DNA from: Pseudoneurospora amorphoporcata
Lineage: Eukaryota > Ascomycota > Sordariomycetes > Sordariales > Sordariaceae
NCBI GenBank assembly: GCA_033297205.1
Contig: MU859061.1
Coordinates: 186,001-250,000, forward strand
Length of the DNA stretch: 64,000 nucleotides
Reading direction: 5' to 3'
Part shown: positions 48,838 through 60,554 of the stretch, in pieces
How the letters are laid out: each line of letters opens with the position of its first letter
Numbering within the stretch: the stretch's first letter is position 1
Made by a program: the position numbers and the translations under genes
The notes under the pieces: generated by a model
The model's database searches: none
What the model was told of the DNA's origin: nothing
The model's input: only the letters and a program-made list of their open reading frames with translations

Positions 48838-50336
48838 TGTGTCTTTAGATTGAGTTGGGATGGATGTGCTGAGGTGGTATCCTTCTGAGTTGAGTGTAAA
48901 CACCAGATGTTATAGGATGGTGTTGGGTTCGGCTTCGATAGCTTGAGGTTGTCCGCAAAGCTGTTCTGTTTTGTTGTAGACGTAGTACAAGCAGGTACAA
49001 TGGGTGCTTAGTTGAAGGTGGTCAAAAGATGTTAATCCAAGAACACAATGGGTGGAATCTTGGACCAAAGAGAAGAACGGGAAGCTTCAGTGATTAGGTA
49101 GTGATTAAGAAAGAGTTCCTGGAACGTGATGAAGAGAAAGAAAGTGTTGTCACGAGGAAGCTGTGTTGATCGGTACCTGAAAAAGACCACTGATACCCTA
49201 GAATTACCCCTTTTTGTTGCCCCTCTTTCCAATCTGCCCCTCCCCCACTTGTTGATGTACAGAATAAGGGCTATCTATGACTGTTCAACTCGGTATAGTT
49301 GAATGTATATGACAGACACCGAGGTTAGCTAGCTACACTCTCACTCCGGTTTTATATGTGTTCGTTGATAGGGGCTTTTTTTTGTCCCAAGAAACGCACG
49401 ACATTGTCTGGTCTGTAAGTGACATCTGTTTGCAGGCTTAAACCGAACGGCGCTTGTCCGTCTGTGCCGCCCAACAACCACGGCCCAAACAGCGACCCGA
49501 TTCCTTTCTTCCATCATACTGGGTTGCGGTGTATGTTGTTTTGTCTTTGATGATCCAGTGGAGGCTCTTTTGTAGGGTTTAAAGTTCTCAATTGTTCCTC
49601 GCACATATGGCTCAGTGTCATCTTGCCAATAGCTGTTGTCATGTCCAACATGATTCCATTCAGCTCGCCGGAAAGGGCGCCACTGTTGGGCTCGCTAAGA
49701 CCTTCTTCTGCTTCTTCTCTCCACAAATGAATCACAGGCCACCGGCACCGTTGTATCACGAGCTTACACTTCTTGTGATGGAAGTCTCAGCTCGGCTCTT
49801 TAAAAGTCCCAGGAGGTCTCTCGTTTGCCGGCCAATGCTCCTCATCGAATCGCCACGAGCAGCCGGGGGATTCATGTCTCTGACGGGCGGTAACTGGGAT
49901 TCCGTGGCTCCCATTCCTGGGATCTCTGCGGCTGGCTGCTGAAGATTTGCGACATAAGGCGACAAACGGCGGGAAGAGGGTCGCGCTCCCGTTCGTCGTC
50001 GTTGTCATCAGAGCTTTGGGTCTTTGGCTTTATATTGAGTCGGGACCCCGTCGTTGTGGGCTTGGACAGTCCGCGTGGCTACCCGTTCTGTCTGCTTCGA
50101 GTCCCTTTGGTTGTGACAATTGTTTACTTGACCCTTGATTCAAGGCAAGATCGTCATCAATATCAGAACAATATTTTTTACAGTTTCCGACACCTCGAAT
50201 ATCCCATGTGAACGACGACGTCTTCTGGATATCCACAGCATCGAATGTGGCCTGCCGAGGATACCTTGCGGGGATGCAGAGGGGAGAGGAACCCGGGTCA
50301 ATGAATATTCGACTTTTTTAAGGTTGCGCATGAGAC
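48838..50336. other. Divergent promoter region; no supported gene
   Basis: 1.5 kb between the minus-strand cytidylyltransferase gene and the plus-strand gene starting near 50337. Short frames only. Confidence 0.55.
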
Positions 50337-52278
50337 ATGCAGCGAACCAGTCCGACGACGCACGCGACTCCCTTTTTCTCGTCAACTTTTGGAGGAGAAG
50401 GAGGGAATGGAGACAGCAACATGATCGATCCTTCATCTCCTACTGGGGAAGGTGCTCCTCCCCCGGTCCCCAGCAAGTCGCCCAAATCTCCCCGGAAAAG
50501 ACCGTCGTTTACCTCTAATGGCGGAGACCCCAATCCAAATGCAATTCCAATTCCAGCCAATAGCGCCGCTGAAGGACAAGGTCCCCGCCAGCACAACGTC
50601 CTCCACAAGGACCCCAAAGATGCCAAACGCGAGAATCGCGATCGCCAGCTTTCATTCGGTCGCAAGCCGTCCCTGTCGTCCCTCATACAGAGACATCGGC
50701 GCACAGCTTCGTCCCTATCGACAACATCCGGAGCCCCAGGGGGAAATGGCCCTGGCAGCGGAGCCGCGCAAGTGACGACACCGACCTCAGCGCCTTCGTC
50801 CGGTTCCCGAAAACCGTCCCTTCATCTCGTCACCAGCCATAGCTCGATCCCTCCGGTCCCTGGCATTGCGCTTGCCGCCTCACGACCGACCGACGCCGTC
50901 CTCTCCCCACCGTCTGCGACTGAGACTAGTATCAACTTCTCGAGAATGTTGACCCGCGGCACTCCTGTGGTCACACAGTTAGCGCCTCCTGCTACGGTGG
51001 CTCCTGGGTCCCAAAGCGAGCTGGGAGAGGTGCACGCGCGTATACAAGAGACGGCGAACAAGAGGATATCAACCTTGGACTATCTGCGGAAAGCGTACAT
51101 CTTCCCTTCACCTGATGCTCACTTTGTGTGTTGTCAAAGAGGCAACATCACATGCTAACCATGTCTCCTTTTTCGCAGTCACGAAGGCCGTATTTACTGG
51201 TTCAACACTCTCCTCTTTGACAAGCCCGACTTACAAAAGATGCCTTATTTTAACAGCAGCAAACTGGGCCGAAGGGCAACCAACTATCTTCTGTTGGGCC
51301 TCTCCCTTCCCACCGTTCTCGATCTCAACTGCAATACTCCTACCGAGTTCCTGCGAAGTCTGAACCATCTCTTAGCCGAGTTCGACTCTTTCCAACAACT
51401 ACACTCAGAAAATGGCACAGCATCGACCAGTTCCCTATCACGGGCCCGCATCCCGCAAATGTTCCGACGAGCTACGCCCAGCGCCAAAACAAGACGGGCA
51501 AGTAGTGCGGCTGGCATGGGAGGAGGAAGCAGCAGCACCACCACTGTGAACGGATCTAGCACCCCAGCGATGCCCATCCCGCCACCGACAGCGAACGGCA
51601 ACGATCCTAACGACTTTGGCTACGCTCTTGAATCCGTTCCTTCCCATGCGGGCACTTTCGACGAGTCTGTGCTCACCCACACCACCACAAATTCGGGCGC
51701 GGGAAACACTTCAACTTCCACAGAAAAGACCACATCAACAAGCAGCAGTGGCATCCCCTCCTCGACCTCAGCAACATCAACCGCTCCATCAACAGCAGCC
51801 TCCACCGTTGCCGGCGCCTCGTCTTCGGGTCAAACCGCACAACCAACAACATCATCAGCCAACTCCCCAGCACCCATCTCCTTCTCGCCAGCCGAGCAAA
51901 CAGAGCTTCTTCCGGGAGAGGAGTATACGCACTTGCTAACGCCTAACCTACCATTCGATCCGGATTTCTTCGAAACCTTTGCGACGCTATGCGACGTTTT
52001 GATCGACACTTATACGAGGCTGTTGTCACTGGTACCGACGGCCAGAGACTGTACCGGCACGGTAGCGGAGTTGTTCACCAAGGCGGACGCCAAGATCCGC
52101 AAGATTATTGTTCAAGGAGTCATCAAAGAGTTTGAGGAGCAGAGTCGAGCAGGAGTGAGGGGAGAAGTGGGAGCGATTGGGAGAGTGGTTTTGGGGGGGT
52201 TGATGTGAGTGCTTCTTGTGCGATGCGTGATGTTTGTGATGTTGATGTTCGTTTGACGTTGTTTATGTGTGATCTTGT

Positions 52279-52324
<46 letters not shown>

Positions 52325-52433
52325 GGCGGTGTTGTGATGATTATGTTTCTTTTTTGGCAGGCTTATGTGTGGGAGCAAAAGTATTGAGCAGCACAAGGGG
52401 GGAAAGAGGGGACCGGGGATTATAGTGTTTTGA
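50337..52433 (+). CDS. Conserved-looking fungal protein of unknown function
   Basis: Exons 50337-51094, 51179-52204 and 52361-52433 give 618 residues. The N-terminal 225 residues are Ser/Pro-rich and disordered, with PPPVPSKSPKSP and other proline motifs that could bind SH3 domains. The globular part begins at about 230: ELGEVHARIQETANKRISTLDYLRKAHEGRIYWFNTLLF, then KLGRRATNYLLLGLSLPTVL and FLRSLNHLLAEFDSF. A Ser/Thr-rich insert follows, then a second helical block (LLTPNLPFDPDFFETFATLCDVLIDTYTRLLSLVP, KADAKIRKIIVQGVIKEFEEQ). I do not recognise the family. The last intron starts inside the codons TTG ATG TGA, so retention ends the protein at once, while splicing adds 24 residues. An alternative start is the ATG at 50421. 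Confidence 0.8.
52281..52323. repeat. Poly(T)43 tract inside a terminal intron
   Basis: Forty-three consecutive T on the coding strand, within the last intron (52205-52360) of the preceding gene, 37 bases before the TTTTTTGGCAG acceptor. It forms an extreme polypyrimidine tract. Confidence 0.93.
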
Positions 52434-52776
52434 CGCTTTGGAGTTTTTTGCTTACACTATCGCTCTTCGCGAGAGGTTCTGGTGTGGTTTCATTCATCCT
52501 TATCCATTACACTTATCTGTACTACCTGTCTGCCCGCCAACCATGGACCTCGAAAGACATACGCCGAGGACGCTCTAGGGGTCCAAAGGGGGCTTACCAT
52601 CCATCATCCATGTCCAAAACGAAACACAACGCAACGCAACCGAACTGCCATGAAACAATGACCGGAACGAATGAAAAACCTACCATGCGCAGTGGAACAC
52701 CGAGCTAATTATTCCGATTCCAAAACACAGGGAAACTGCCCCCTTAGCAGAACGAGCCAAAACCCTAGACAAGGTC
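52434..52776. other. Intergenic; no supported gene
   Basis: 343 bases between two plus-strand genes. A 92-codon frame at 52430-52708 overlaps it but has no features. Confidence 0.55.
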
Positions 52777-53346
52777 ATGGAAGGCAACGAAAGCGGCTCC
52801 GGCAAAGGCAGTCACAAGAGCAAGAGGTATTCCTAGGTGGATGAACCTTCTGATGTCTCTGATGACGACAACGAGTACGACACTTTCGATGACACCTTCG
52901 TGCTTGTCGACACCGACGACGAAGGCGACGACGACGACGACGATACTGAGGACACAACCAAGGTCATGAGCCTTGTCGAGGTCCTTGGATCCAGTCCCCC
53001 CCTTCCCCGTCGAAACAACAATAAAGTAATCGGTCTTGTCGAGGCTCTTGGGTCTATTCCTCCTCCGATGGGGAGGAGAAGGATGACTACGGCCGGGACG
53101 CGGACGATACCCAGGAGTACAAGTAGTCCTTTTGGTCACATATCCATGGGTCCTATGGGTCCAATTGGTCCTTTGGATCCGCCTCCGTTGAGGTCTCCTA
53201 GTTGGGCGAATCAGGGGAGTAGGACGCCGAGTTTGGCCAGGAAGAGCTCGATGATAAGCTTTAGGGAGTTGAGGAGGAAGATTTCGAGTATGAGTGTTGG
53301 TGGTGGTGGTGGAAATCAGGAAAGTCTAAGTCTGAAGGAGGAGTGA
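52777..53346 (+). pseudogene. Acidic/Pro-rich orphan gene interrupted by TAG
   Basis: From ATG at 52777 the frame reads MEGNESGSGKGSHKSKRYS, then TAG (52834-52836), then runs on for 169 codons to TGA: VDEPSDVSDDDNEYDTFDD, a highly acidic stretch (GDDDDDDTED), a repeated unit (SLVEVLGSSPPLP / GLVEALGSIPPPM), a Gly/Met/Pro stretch and a basic Ser-rich end (RELRRKISSMS). Composition is similar before and after the TAG, suggesting one interrupted gene; a single C-to-T change from CAG would explain it. Without the first part the frame has no ATG until 52966. The opposite strand is also open here, giving a hydrophobic protein, but that follows from complementing Asp/Glu codons. No family is recognised. 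Confidence 0.45.
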
Positions 53347-54121
53347 CGGTTCTGTGGTACCTATCTTGTCAGCAGCTATCGGGGAAGTGCTCTTCTCATC
53401 CGTGGCTTGATTATAGCGGGAGTGTTCATCCACGGGTACCTAACCTGCCATGTCCCGAAACTCCCTAACAATCGTCCTGTGGCGGGAAAGGCAAAGGCGC
53501 ACTGTTACATGGATCTGGTATTATAGGCAAGGAAGGAGAGCATGGCGCGAAGCAAGGGCATGTCTAGGTAGCGTTATAATGATTCGAGTAGTCGAGGGCA
53601 AAGACGTAGGTGGAAAGAAGCACGAAGATTCATAACAATACAAGATACCGTATATTAGTTAGCTAGTTAACCCAAGCATTTTCGATTCATATAGCACCTA
53701 GAAGGACGTTAAGCAAATAAATATATAGACGTATGTTTGCAAGTGAGAGCTCTATTCTATGCCATGCCATTATTCGCGTTCGGGACGCAATTACCATTCT
53801 TGGCTCATCCCTTCATAGCTATGCCCTCTATGCTAGTGTATGTATGCTGTTTTATGCTAGGTGATGCTCAGTCGTAAAACCATTACTCATTAATTTCGTT
53901 GACGACAAGAAAAAGGTGAAAAAGGTGAAAAGCGTCCATGGTGTTTGTCGTCCCAAGCCCTCCGTGTGAACTCAGGCAGTTGATCAGTTGTAGCCATATT
54001 ATCAATCGAACCAAGCCAGCTCTGACCAAACAAAACCCCCCCCCCCAAGAAGCGCGCCAGACATCTGAGTAGTACGTGCTGTAAAAAGAAATAAACAGAA
54101 GTCATTGACTGGGAGTGATAA
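53347..54121. other. Convergent 3' regions; poly-C run
   Basis: Space between two genes facing each other. A run of 11 C lies at 54036-54046. Nothing else is supported. Confidence 0.55.
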
Positions 54122-56491
54122 TCAAACAGCAACAACCGTCTTATGCACCCCCTGCACCCCATGTCCATGATGTCCCTTCGACCCCTCCTCCCCAAAACTC
54201 GTCGACCGGCTCGACGTCTTCTTCCTCCTCCCTGACAAGTGCAGCCTATTCGACTTCCCGCCAGGTGAAGACTCCCTGTCGCTACTCCCCCCCTTACCCA
54301 TTGGCGACCAGCTCCTCTTATCTTTCTCTGATGAAGACGAAGAGGAAGAGGAAGACCTCCTGTGTCCCCACGACGAAGAGCGCTTATGTCCCTGGTTGTC
54401 GTCCTTTTCGCCCATGGTGATTTTTGGTATCATTAGGGGGATGGCGAAGGTCGGGGTTTTGGGGGATGGATGTCTTTTGGGAGCTGAGGGTTTGGTAGTG
54501 ATCGGTAGGGCCGGTGCAAGCGGCGGGGAAGGGGGTGGCGAGGGCGGTTTCCCGTGTCCCTGAGCGTGGGTATGGGTATGGCTATGGTGGCGCTTGGAGG
54601 GGACGTTATTGACGGTGGGACGGAGACGGGGGCTTGTCCAATTCCTTTGGGAACTCGAATGGCCATCTGGACTGAGCATGTTTGAAAGTGAAGTGTCATC
54701 GTCCGTGGATTCTTCCTGAAAGGTGATTTGTTGCTCAGGTTCTTCTGACTCTGTCAGGAGCAAAGCGGTTGACTGGCGTGGTGGTGTGGGAGGCATTGCG
54801 GGCGTGTGTTCCTCTGGTTCCTGGTACGCGTCGGTGATCCTGGTGGTTTCCAGAGGCTCGTTGTCGCTATCACTGCCGCTGTTACTGCCGCTGTCACTCT
54901 CTGCCCCCTCCTCCTCCTCATCATCAATAGCAAACTCCTCCGCAATTGGTGACAAAATGATTCCCCTCGGTGTCTTGATCTCGAGCAGTGTCATGACTTC
55001 CTGGTGACTTTGTTCAGACCCCCGCTCAGCCAACGGCCAATCACCGGTGTCTGCTGCTTCAATCCTGACATCGATGTGTGCGGGCCCTGTCTTGTAATTC
55101 TCATGCTGCGCTTCCAGCTCTTCTTCCAAGCTGAAGTCGTCAGACGGGAACCCCGTGTCAGGCTCGGGCGCAGGTAACGCCAGGTTGAGGCTTGACGACC
55201 TGTATGAAGCCGGGGAAGCATCCCTTTTCGCTCTCCTCGGGCTGTCTGACTCTGGCTTCTCGTCATCCACGTATATCTCCTCTAGCTTGTCATTTGTTTC
55301 TGTCAATTCCGAAGGGCTGGGCGGTGTCGTTGTGTTGGCATTTTTGCTGCTGATGAGATCCGGATCAGGCGGACTGGAGGGCTCGGCTCGATACTGTTCG
55401 GCTTCTTGCTCTGCTCGTTGCCGCGCTTCCTCTCGTTCTCGAGCCTCCTCTTCCTCGGTTCTCTGCCAATACCGCCCCATCGCTGCTTGGTTCGCCCGAT
55501 GCCTGCGCTGTTTTGTCGGGCTGGTGAGGTTCTTCTTGAGAGAATTTTCGTCGTCGAAACGGGAGATGTAGGTGATTGTGCTCTTGCTCCTGCGCCTTAC
55601 CGGGAGGAACCGCCGTCCAGGTCCGACTTCAACTCTGTGCACCGTTGCCGTGGCGAAGCGAACAGTGGCGCCAGTTCCGTGCTTTTCAGGCTTGCAGATG
55701 GATGATTGTGATGAGGATAGCGAGCCGGTAATGGAGGTTATGCTGGATTCTGGTAGAGGCACGAGACAGGCGTGGTCTGCTGTGGGCTTCCTGGGGTCAA
55801 ACTCTGGGAGCGTGGTCGAAAAGCAAGGGATCTTGCGTGGTGGTGGTTTCCGGCCATCTGGACTGGCGACTCGGAGGATTGACTTGGGCTTTGGCGGAGG
55901 TGGCAAGGGAAGCTGTTGGGTGGGACTTTGGCTGCGTTAATGATACAAGGCCCACTGATATAGGTGAGGGGGAGCTTACCTTTGGAGCCTCTCCTTGCTA
56001 GCTTTTTCTTCGGAATGATCCCCGTTAGAAGCTTCCTCTTTGGCTTCTGATGTGTCTTGGTCGGAGATGGTTGATGCTGATGTGTTTGTGTTGTTGACGG
56101 CGTCTGTTGATGCGGCCTTGGTGGTCGTCCTGGAAGAAGATTGCGATGCCTTATTGTCCAGCGTCCAGGAAGGGGTCTTTTTAAGCTTGGCCTTGGTGAG
56201 ACTGTCTTCGTCGACGGCGCCAGCGCCGGGGACTGATATAGAGAAGCTCCGTAAAGCCATTGAGCGCCTGCGTGCCTTCTTTTTATCATCGGCAGTGGAG
56301 CTGTGCCTGCGGCCTCTTGACAGGCCATGGTGAGATGGTGATGGTGGTGATGAGTCGGACGAAGAGGATGTTGTGGATGTCTTGGTAAGGCTGGATCTTG
56401 GCTGTAACCCTGCCCACGAGAGAACGGATGTTAAAGAGTCCCTTCTATGCGGCTGACGATGCCTGCTTGACTCTCTTGGTTCCTTGGACAT
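54122..56491 (-). CDS. Large charged Ser-rich protein, unknown
   Basis: Exons 56491-55980 and 55931-54122 give 773 residues; the 48-base intron (GTAAGC ... AACGCAG) keeps frame and joins LQS to QSPTQQLPLPPPPKPKSILR. The first 170 residues are basic and Ser/Thr-rich with SLTSVLSWAGL near the start. The most structured-looking block follows the intron: KSILRVASPDGRKPPPRKIPCFSTTLPEFDPRKPTADHACLVPLP and VRFATATVHRVEVGPGRRFLPVRRRSKSTITYISRFD. A Glu/Arg coiled coil is at about 330-355. The rest is acidic then Ser/His/Lys-rich, ending in a basic tail. The KSILR...VRFA pattern resembles PP1-docking (RVxF-like) sequences but this is only a suggestion. I do not recognise the family. Confidence 0.83.
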
Positions 56492-59230
56492 GGTGACTGA
56501 TGGTTCCTTTTCTGCCTTTTTGTGCGACCGATAAGGGACGGTGGGTTTAGGTAAGGTAGGATACAGGAAGTAGGGGTGCCGGCTAAAGCGCTATGTGCCA
56601 ACGAGTATATATCCTAAGGTGACAGCAAATCCAATCACCTGAGCGGTCCCTGAATGGACTAAGAGGTCCAGATGGATTTGAGAAGTGGCCTCGGGCAGGT
56701 TTAGGTATCGCGATGAGCCATGGGGATGGCGGGGAAGCCAATCACAGACCATACAACCATGCAGCCCAGCTTTTTGCGCTGGCTGTAAGCCATTTGGCAA
56801 CACTCGATGAGGATGACATAGGTAGTCAGAAACTCATATTACCCGTATACTAGATAAAACCGGGTGAGGCGCCCGGAGAGCGATTTGGTAAGAGAACAAG
56901 GGAATATCAGCCGAGTGTGTAAATAGTCGAGGCTGGCGTGCCCCTGACCTGGGCCTGATTGTCATGGGCATCCCAGCCTTCTTGGTGCCAACAACACGCT
57001 CCAGAACACCATGTGGTTATCCATCCTCTCTGTTGTCTCCTGGTGAGAACCAATGGACAGGCGATGAGCGCGTACCCGATGGATCTGTGTTTCCGAGTGA
57101 TGGGTAAGGGCGCCAGTTGGCAGCGGTTCATGCGACAAACTAGCGCTAGCAAAGCAGTAGCAAGCAGATCCAGACAAATCCAACACTTGTTCTTGTGCGA
57201 CACGATGGAGCCAGGAGTTGGGGCGCTGGGCTGTAGATTGTCTCATTGGCGGTGGTGGCAACAACAAGTCAACACACCCATTGGCGCGGTCAGCAGCAGC
57301 TAAGCAACCGAAAGCGGAGTGAGCGGAGCGCAGCGATTTGGTACACGTGTTGAACGCATTCTCGTAGAGGCCGTGGAGATGACGGAAGCAAACAGCATGT
57401 AAGGGATCGGCTGAGGTGAAGAGATGGTGCCGACAGGTGGTGAGAGGATGGGAGTGGCTGTCCAAGAAAAACATGAAACCCGACTTTCTGTGCTTCGGTG
57501 AGATGGTTGAAACATGGAAGCTGACCAATTTAAAGTCCGATCCCAGGTGGATGGCACTTGGGTGTTGGTCGCTTCTGCCGTAGCCAAGTAGTGGACGGAG
57601 TGAGTGACGGAGGTTGGCTGGGCGGGTGCGACGACCTTTTTGATCCGAGTCAGTTGCCCAGGACGTCTCCATCCGGGCACCTTGTCTCCTGTGCGGTCAA
57701 GCCGAAGGGAGGAGTGGGGTCGGGGCAGCACGGTCACGGGTCAACCCCGTCGAGCCCCACTACCCCGCGCTCCGCCGTGGACTCGCTGCCGTGTCAGCCC
57801 CGGTGCTCTCACAAGGTTTGAACAGCTGCCGCCGAGCCGGATCGGTCCCGGGGCCATCACTGCAAAATCCCGAAAAAAAACAAAAACAACCGGCAACCAG
57901 GGCAATCAATCGGCGGACCTCGCTCCAGACAGCGGGAATGACGGCTTGGATTGTTTCTTGGCCTGTGCTTATCACGAGACTCCACAAGGTCCCTTGTCAA
58001 GATACCGCGTACCTACGGCTACTCACGGCCCAATTGACGTCAAGGGGTACAGGTAAGTCTAGAGTTCCGTGCTTGGGAATTTCACCGCAATCTTACCTCT
58101 ACACAGCATCGGATAGGTCAATGTAATCTGCGCGTTTTTCTCGGTTTTGCATACCTGGAAGGACTCCTTTGTGGTTACGCCATGAGGACACAATTGACCC
58201 CTCATTGATGGTGATGAAGATGGACTCGGAGATTGAAGGGCGTACCAATGTGGGCCCCCGACCCTGTTTACCTCTACTTTGCCGGGAAGGGTCCGTTCCA
58301 ACTTTGTTTTTCTCGCTCCCCGACAAACTGGACTGCGTTTGCCTGCCGTGATACATTACAGATACAGCCAGTACCCAGAGTATGAGGCCCTTCATGACTC
58401 AACCTCTTCCCATGTCTGAATGTCAGTCAATTTACAGCCTCCGTACTCGGTGCTCGGAATGTGCATGACGAAGCATGGCAGCGGGCGGCATCGACGATCC
58501 GACCCCTCCTGTGTTCCTTTTCCTCGGGTTAGACAATGTGGACGAATAACGTGGGGTCACCACGGAAATATCCCCGAAGAGGTTGAAGAGAAGATTGCAA
58601 CTTTTGTAAGCCGCGCATACCTCCGGCATACATATCGTCTTTGTCCAACTTGAAGGCCGCAACAGAGACAACAGCCAATGAAAATTGCATGTTCCAACTT
58701 TTTACGTGTGCCGTTCCTTCGAGAATCTTGACTACATACAGTACTTTTCTTTTTACCCACCTCTCAGATCCCCACCTGACCTCTGTCGGTTTGTCCAAAT
58801 CTGTCTCCAGCCTGTAACCTCATTGGCCAATTGGTCAGCTGCCCTGCGCAGCAAACATGAAGCTTTCTGCAACTTTATGTGCCAAGCACCCGGCCTGGAC
58901 AGTGTCAGGGAAGGAAAGGAATGACTCTCACTCCTGCCGTCCACGGAGTGATCCCAGCCTTTCCTTTGTTATCGGTCCCGTACATACGGGCTGTTGTAGC
59001 TGGCCCGGGAGCTGGCAGAGGGGTCGACGTGGTAGGACCGAGACCCATTTTAAACTCTTTATCTAGATCACCCCGTACATACTCGTCTCCATCGGTCTCT
59101 TCTGTTGCGTGGTGTTGTTGTCTGTTTAAAACCCTTCTTCTTCCCCGTCTCTAATCTCTCTCTTTCCTTCTGAACTCTCTCTTCAATCCCATCCCATACC
59201 CGGTACCACAACACTTAAAATTAATTCAAA
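56492..59230. other. Divergent intergenic region, 2.7 kb
   Basis: This separates the minus-strand charged protein from the plus-strand aminotransferase. Frames at 56962-57672 (minus) and 57604-58056 (plus) have no domain. The final part is the aminotransferase promoter and leader; it has a perfect TGACTCA at 58395-58401 and a TGACTC at about 58922. Confidence 0.5.
58395..58401. promoter_or_regulatory. Candidate CPC1/Gcn4-type site TGACTCA
   Basis: A perfect TGACTCA (ATGACTCAA context) lies 836 bases before the aminotransferase start, and a shorter TGACTC about 310 bases before it. In Neurospora the CPC-1 activator binds this core at amino-acid synthesis genes. The distance of the perfect site is large, so the assignment is tentative. 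Confidence 0.35.
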
Positions 59231-60554
59231 ATGGTGTCCCACTCCGAGCCCCCCAAGGAGGACCTTGCTGCCGTTGCCCTCGAGCACAAGATCGATGAGG
59301 CCAACGCCATCATCAACGGCACCTCCGATACCTCCAAGGCTGCCGAGCTCGATGCCTCCAAGCTCGTCGTCACCCTCGCCGACCCCAACGCCCGCCAGGT
59401 CCCCGATGAGGCCACCGCCAACGCCGGTCTCGAGACCATCTGCACCGACCACATGGTGACCGTCTCCTGGAACCACCAGTCCGGCTGGGGCGTCCCCGAG
59501 CTCAAGCCCTACGGCCCCATCTCCCTCATGCCCACCGCTTCCGTCCTTCACTACGCTACCGAGTGCTTCGAGGGTCTCAAGGTCTTCCGCGGCTTCGATG
59601 GCAAGCTGCGCCTCTTCCGCCCCAACCTGAACGCCAAGCGCCTGCTCATGTCCACCCTCCGCATCTCCCTCCCCGGCTTCGACCCCGTCGAGGTTGAGAA
59701 GCTCATCGCCAAGCTCGTCGCCGTCGATGGCGCCAAGTGGCTCCCCAAGACCCGCCCCGGCTCCTTTCTCTACATCCGCCCCGCTGTCATCGGCACCCAG
59801 TCCCAGCTCGGCGTCCAGGCCCCCAAGGAGGCCCTCCTCTTCATCACTGTCTCGTTCATGCCTCGCTTGGACAGCCCCGCCGGTGGCATGCGCCTTCACA
59901 CCAACCCCGAGGATATGGTCCGCGCTTGGGTTGGCGGTTTCGGCTACGCCAAGGTCGGTGCCAACTACGGTCCTTCCCTCCTCGCCACCAACGAGGCCAA
60001 GGCCCGCGGCTTCCACCAGATCCTCTGGCTCTACGGCCAGGAGGCTTACTGCACTGAGGCCGGTGCTTCCAACTTCTTCATCGTCTGGCGCGCCAAGGAG
60101 TCCGAGGGCGGCAAGCTCCAGCTCCTGACTGCTCCTCTCGACGACAAGCTCATCCTTGACGGTGTCACCCGCCGCTCCGTCCTCGAGCTCGCCAAGGCCC
60201 GCCTTGCTGGGGAGGTCGAGGTTGTCGAGCGCCGCTACACCATCGATGAGGTCATCGAGGCTGACAAGGAGGGCCGTATCGTCGAGGCTTTCGCCGCCGG
60301 CACTGCTGTATGTTATTGTCTCCCAAAACCCCCATGGTTGATCTTTCTGTCCAACACGTGTGTGTACTGACCTTTTCCGTTCACAGTTCTTCATCGCCCC
60401 CGTCTCACAGATCCACCACCGCGGCACCGACGTCCACATTCCTCTCGGCGAGAACAACTCCGGCGCCTACACCGCCAAGATCAAGTCCTGGATGAAGGAC
60501 ATCATGTACGGCAACGAGCAGCACGAGTGGGGTCTCGTCATCAACGAGGAGTAA
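59231..60554 (+). CDS. BAT: Branched-chain amino-acid aminotransferase
   Basis: This enzyme transfers the amino group between glutamate and the keto acids of leucine, isoleucine and valine, using pyridoxal phosphate. Exons 59231-60307 and 60387-60554 give 414 residues. Class IV aminotransferase motifs are clear: LHYATECFEGLKVFRG, FRPNLNAKRL, TRPGSFLYIRPAVIGTQ, the PLP-lysine region YAKVGANYGPSL (Lys about 241), EAGASNFF and ILDGVTRRSVLELAK; exon 2 opens with FFIAPVSQIH after the GTA of exon 1. The N-terminus is acidic and rich in Glu/Asp, not like a mitochondrial presequence, so this could be the cytosolic form. The start context TTCAAAATGG and heavy C-ending codons suggest strong expression. 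Identity is firm. Confidence 0.96.

Noticed and set aside
47941..48888. A 315-codon plus-strand frame antisense to ethanolamine-phosphate cytidylyltransferase
   Set aside because: Shadow of a gene with two intact cytidylyltransferase domains; no features of its own.
52765..53139. A hydrophobic minus-strand frame opposite the acidic gene
   Set aside because: The hydrophobic runs are complements of Asp/Glu codons; the plus frame explains the sequence better.
59183..60457. A 424-codon frame antisense to the aminotransferase gene
   Set aside because: It is the mirror of strong C-ending codon bias in a secure gene; its Gly/Glu/Leu/Ala-rich product has no domain.
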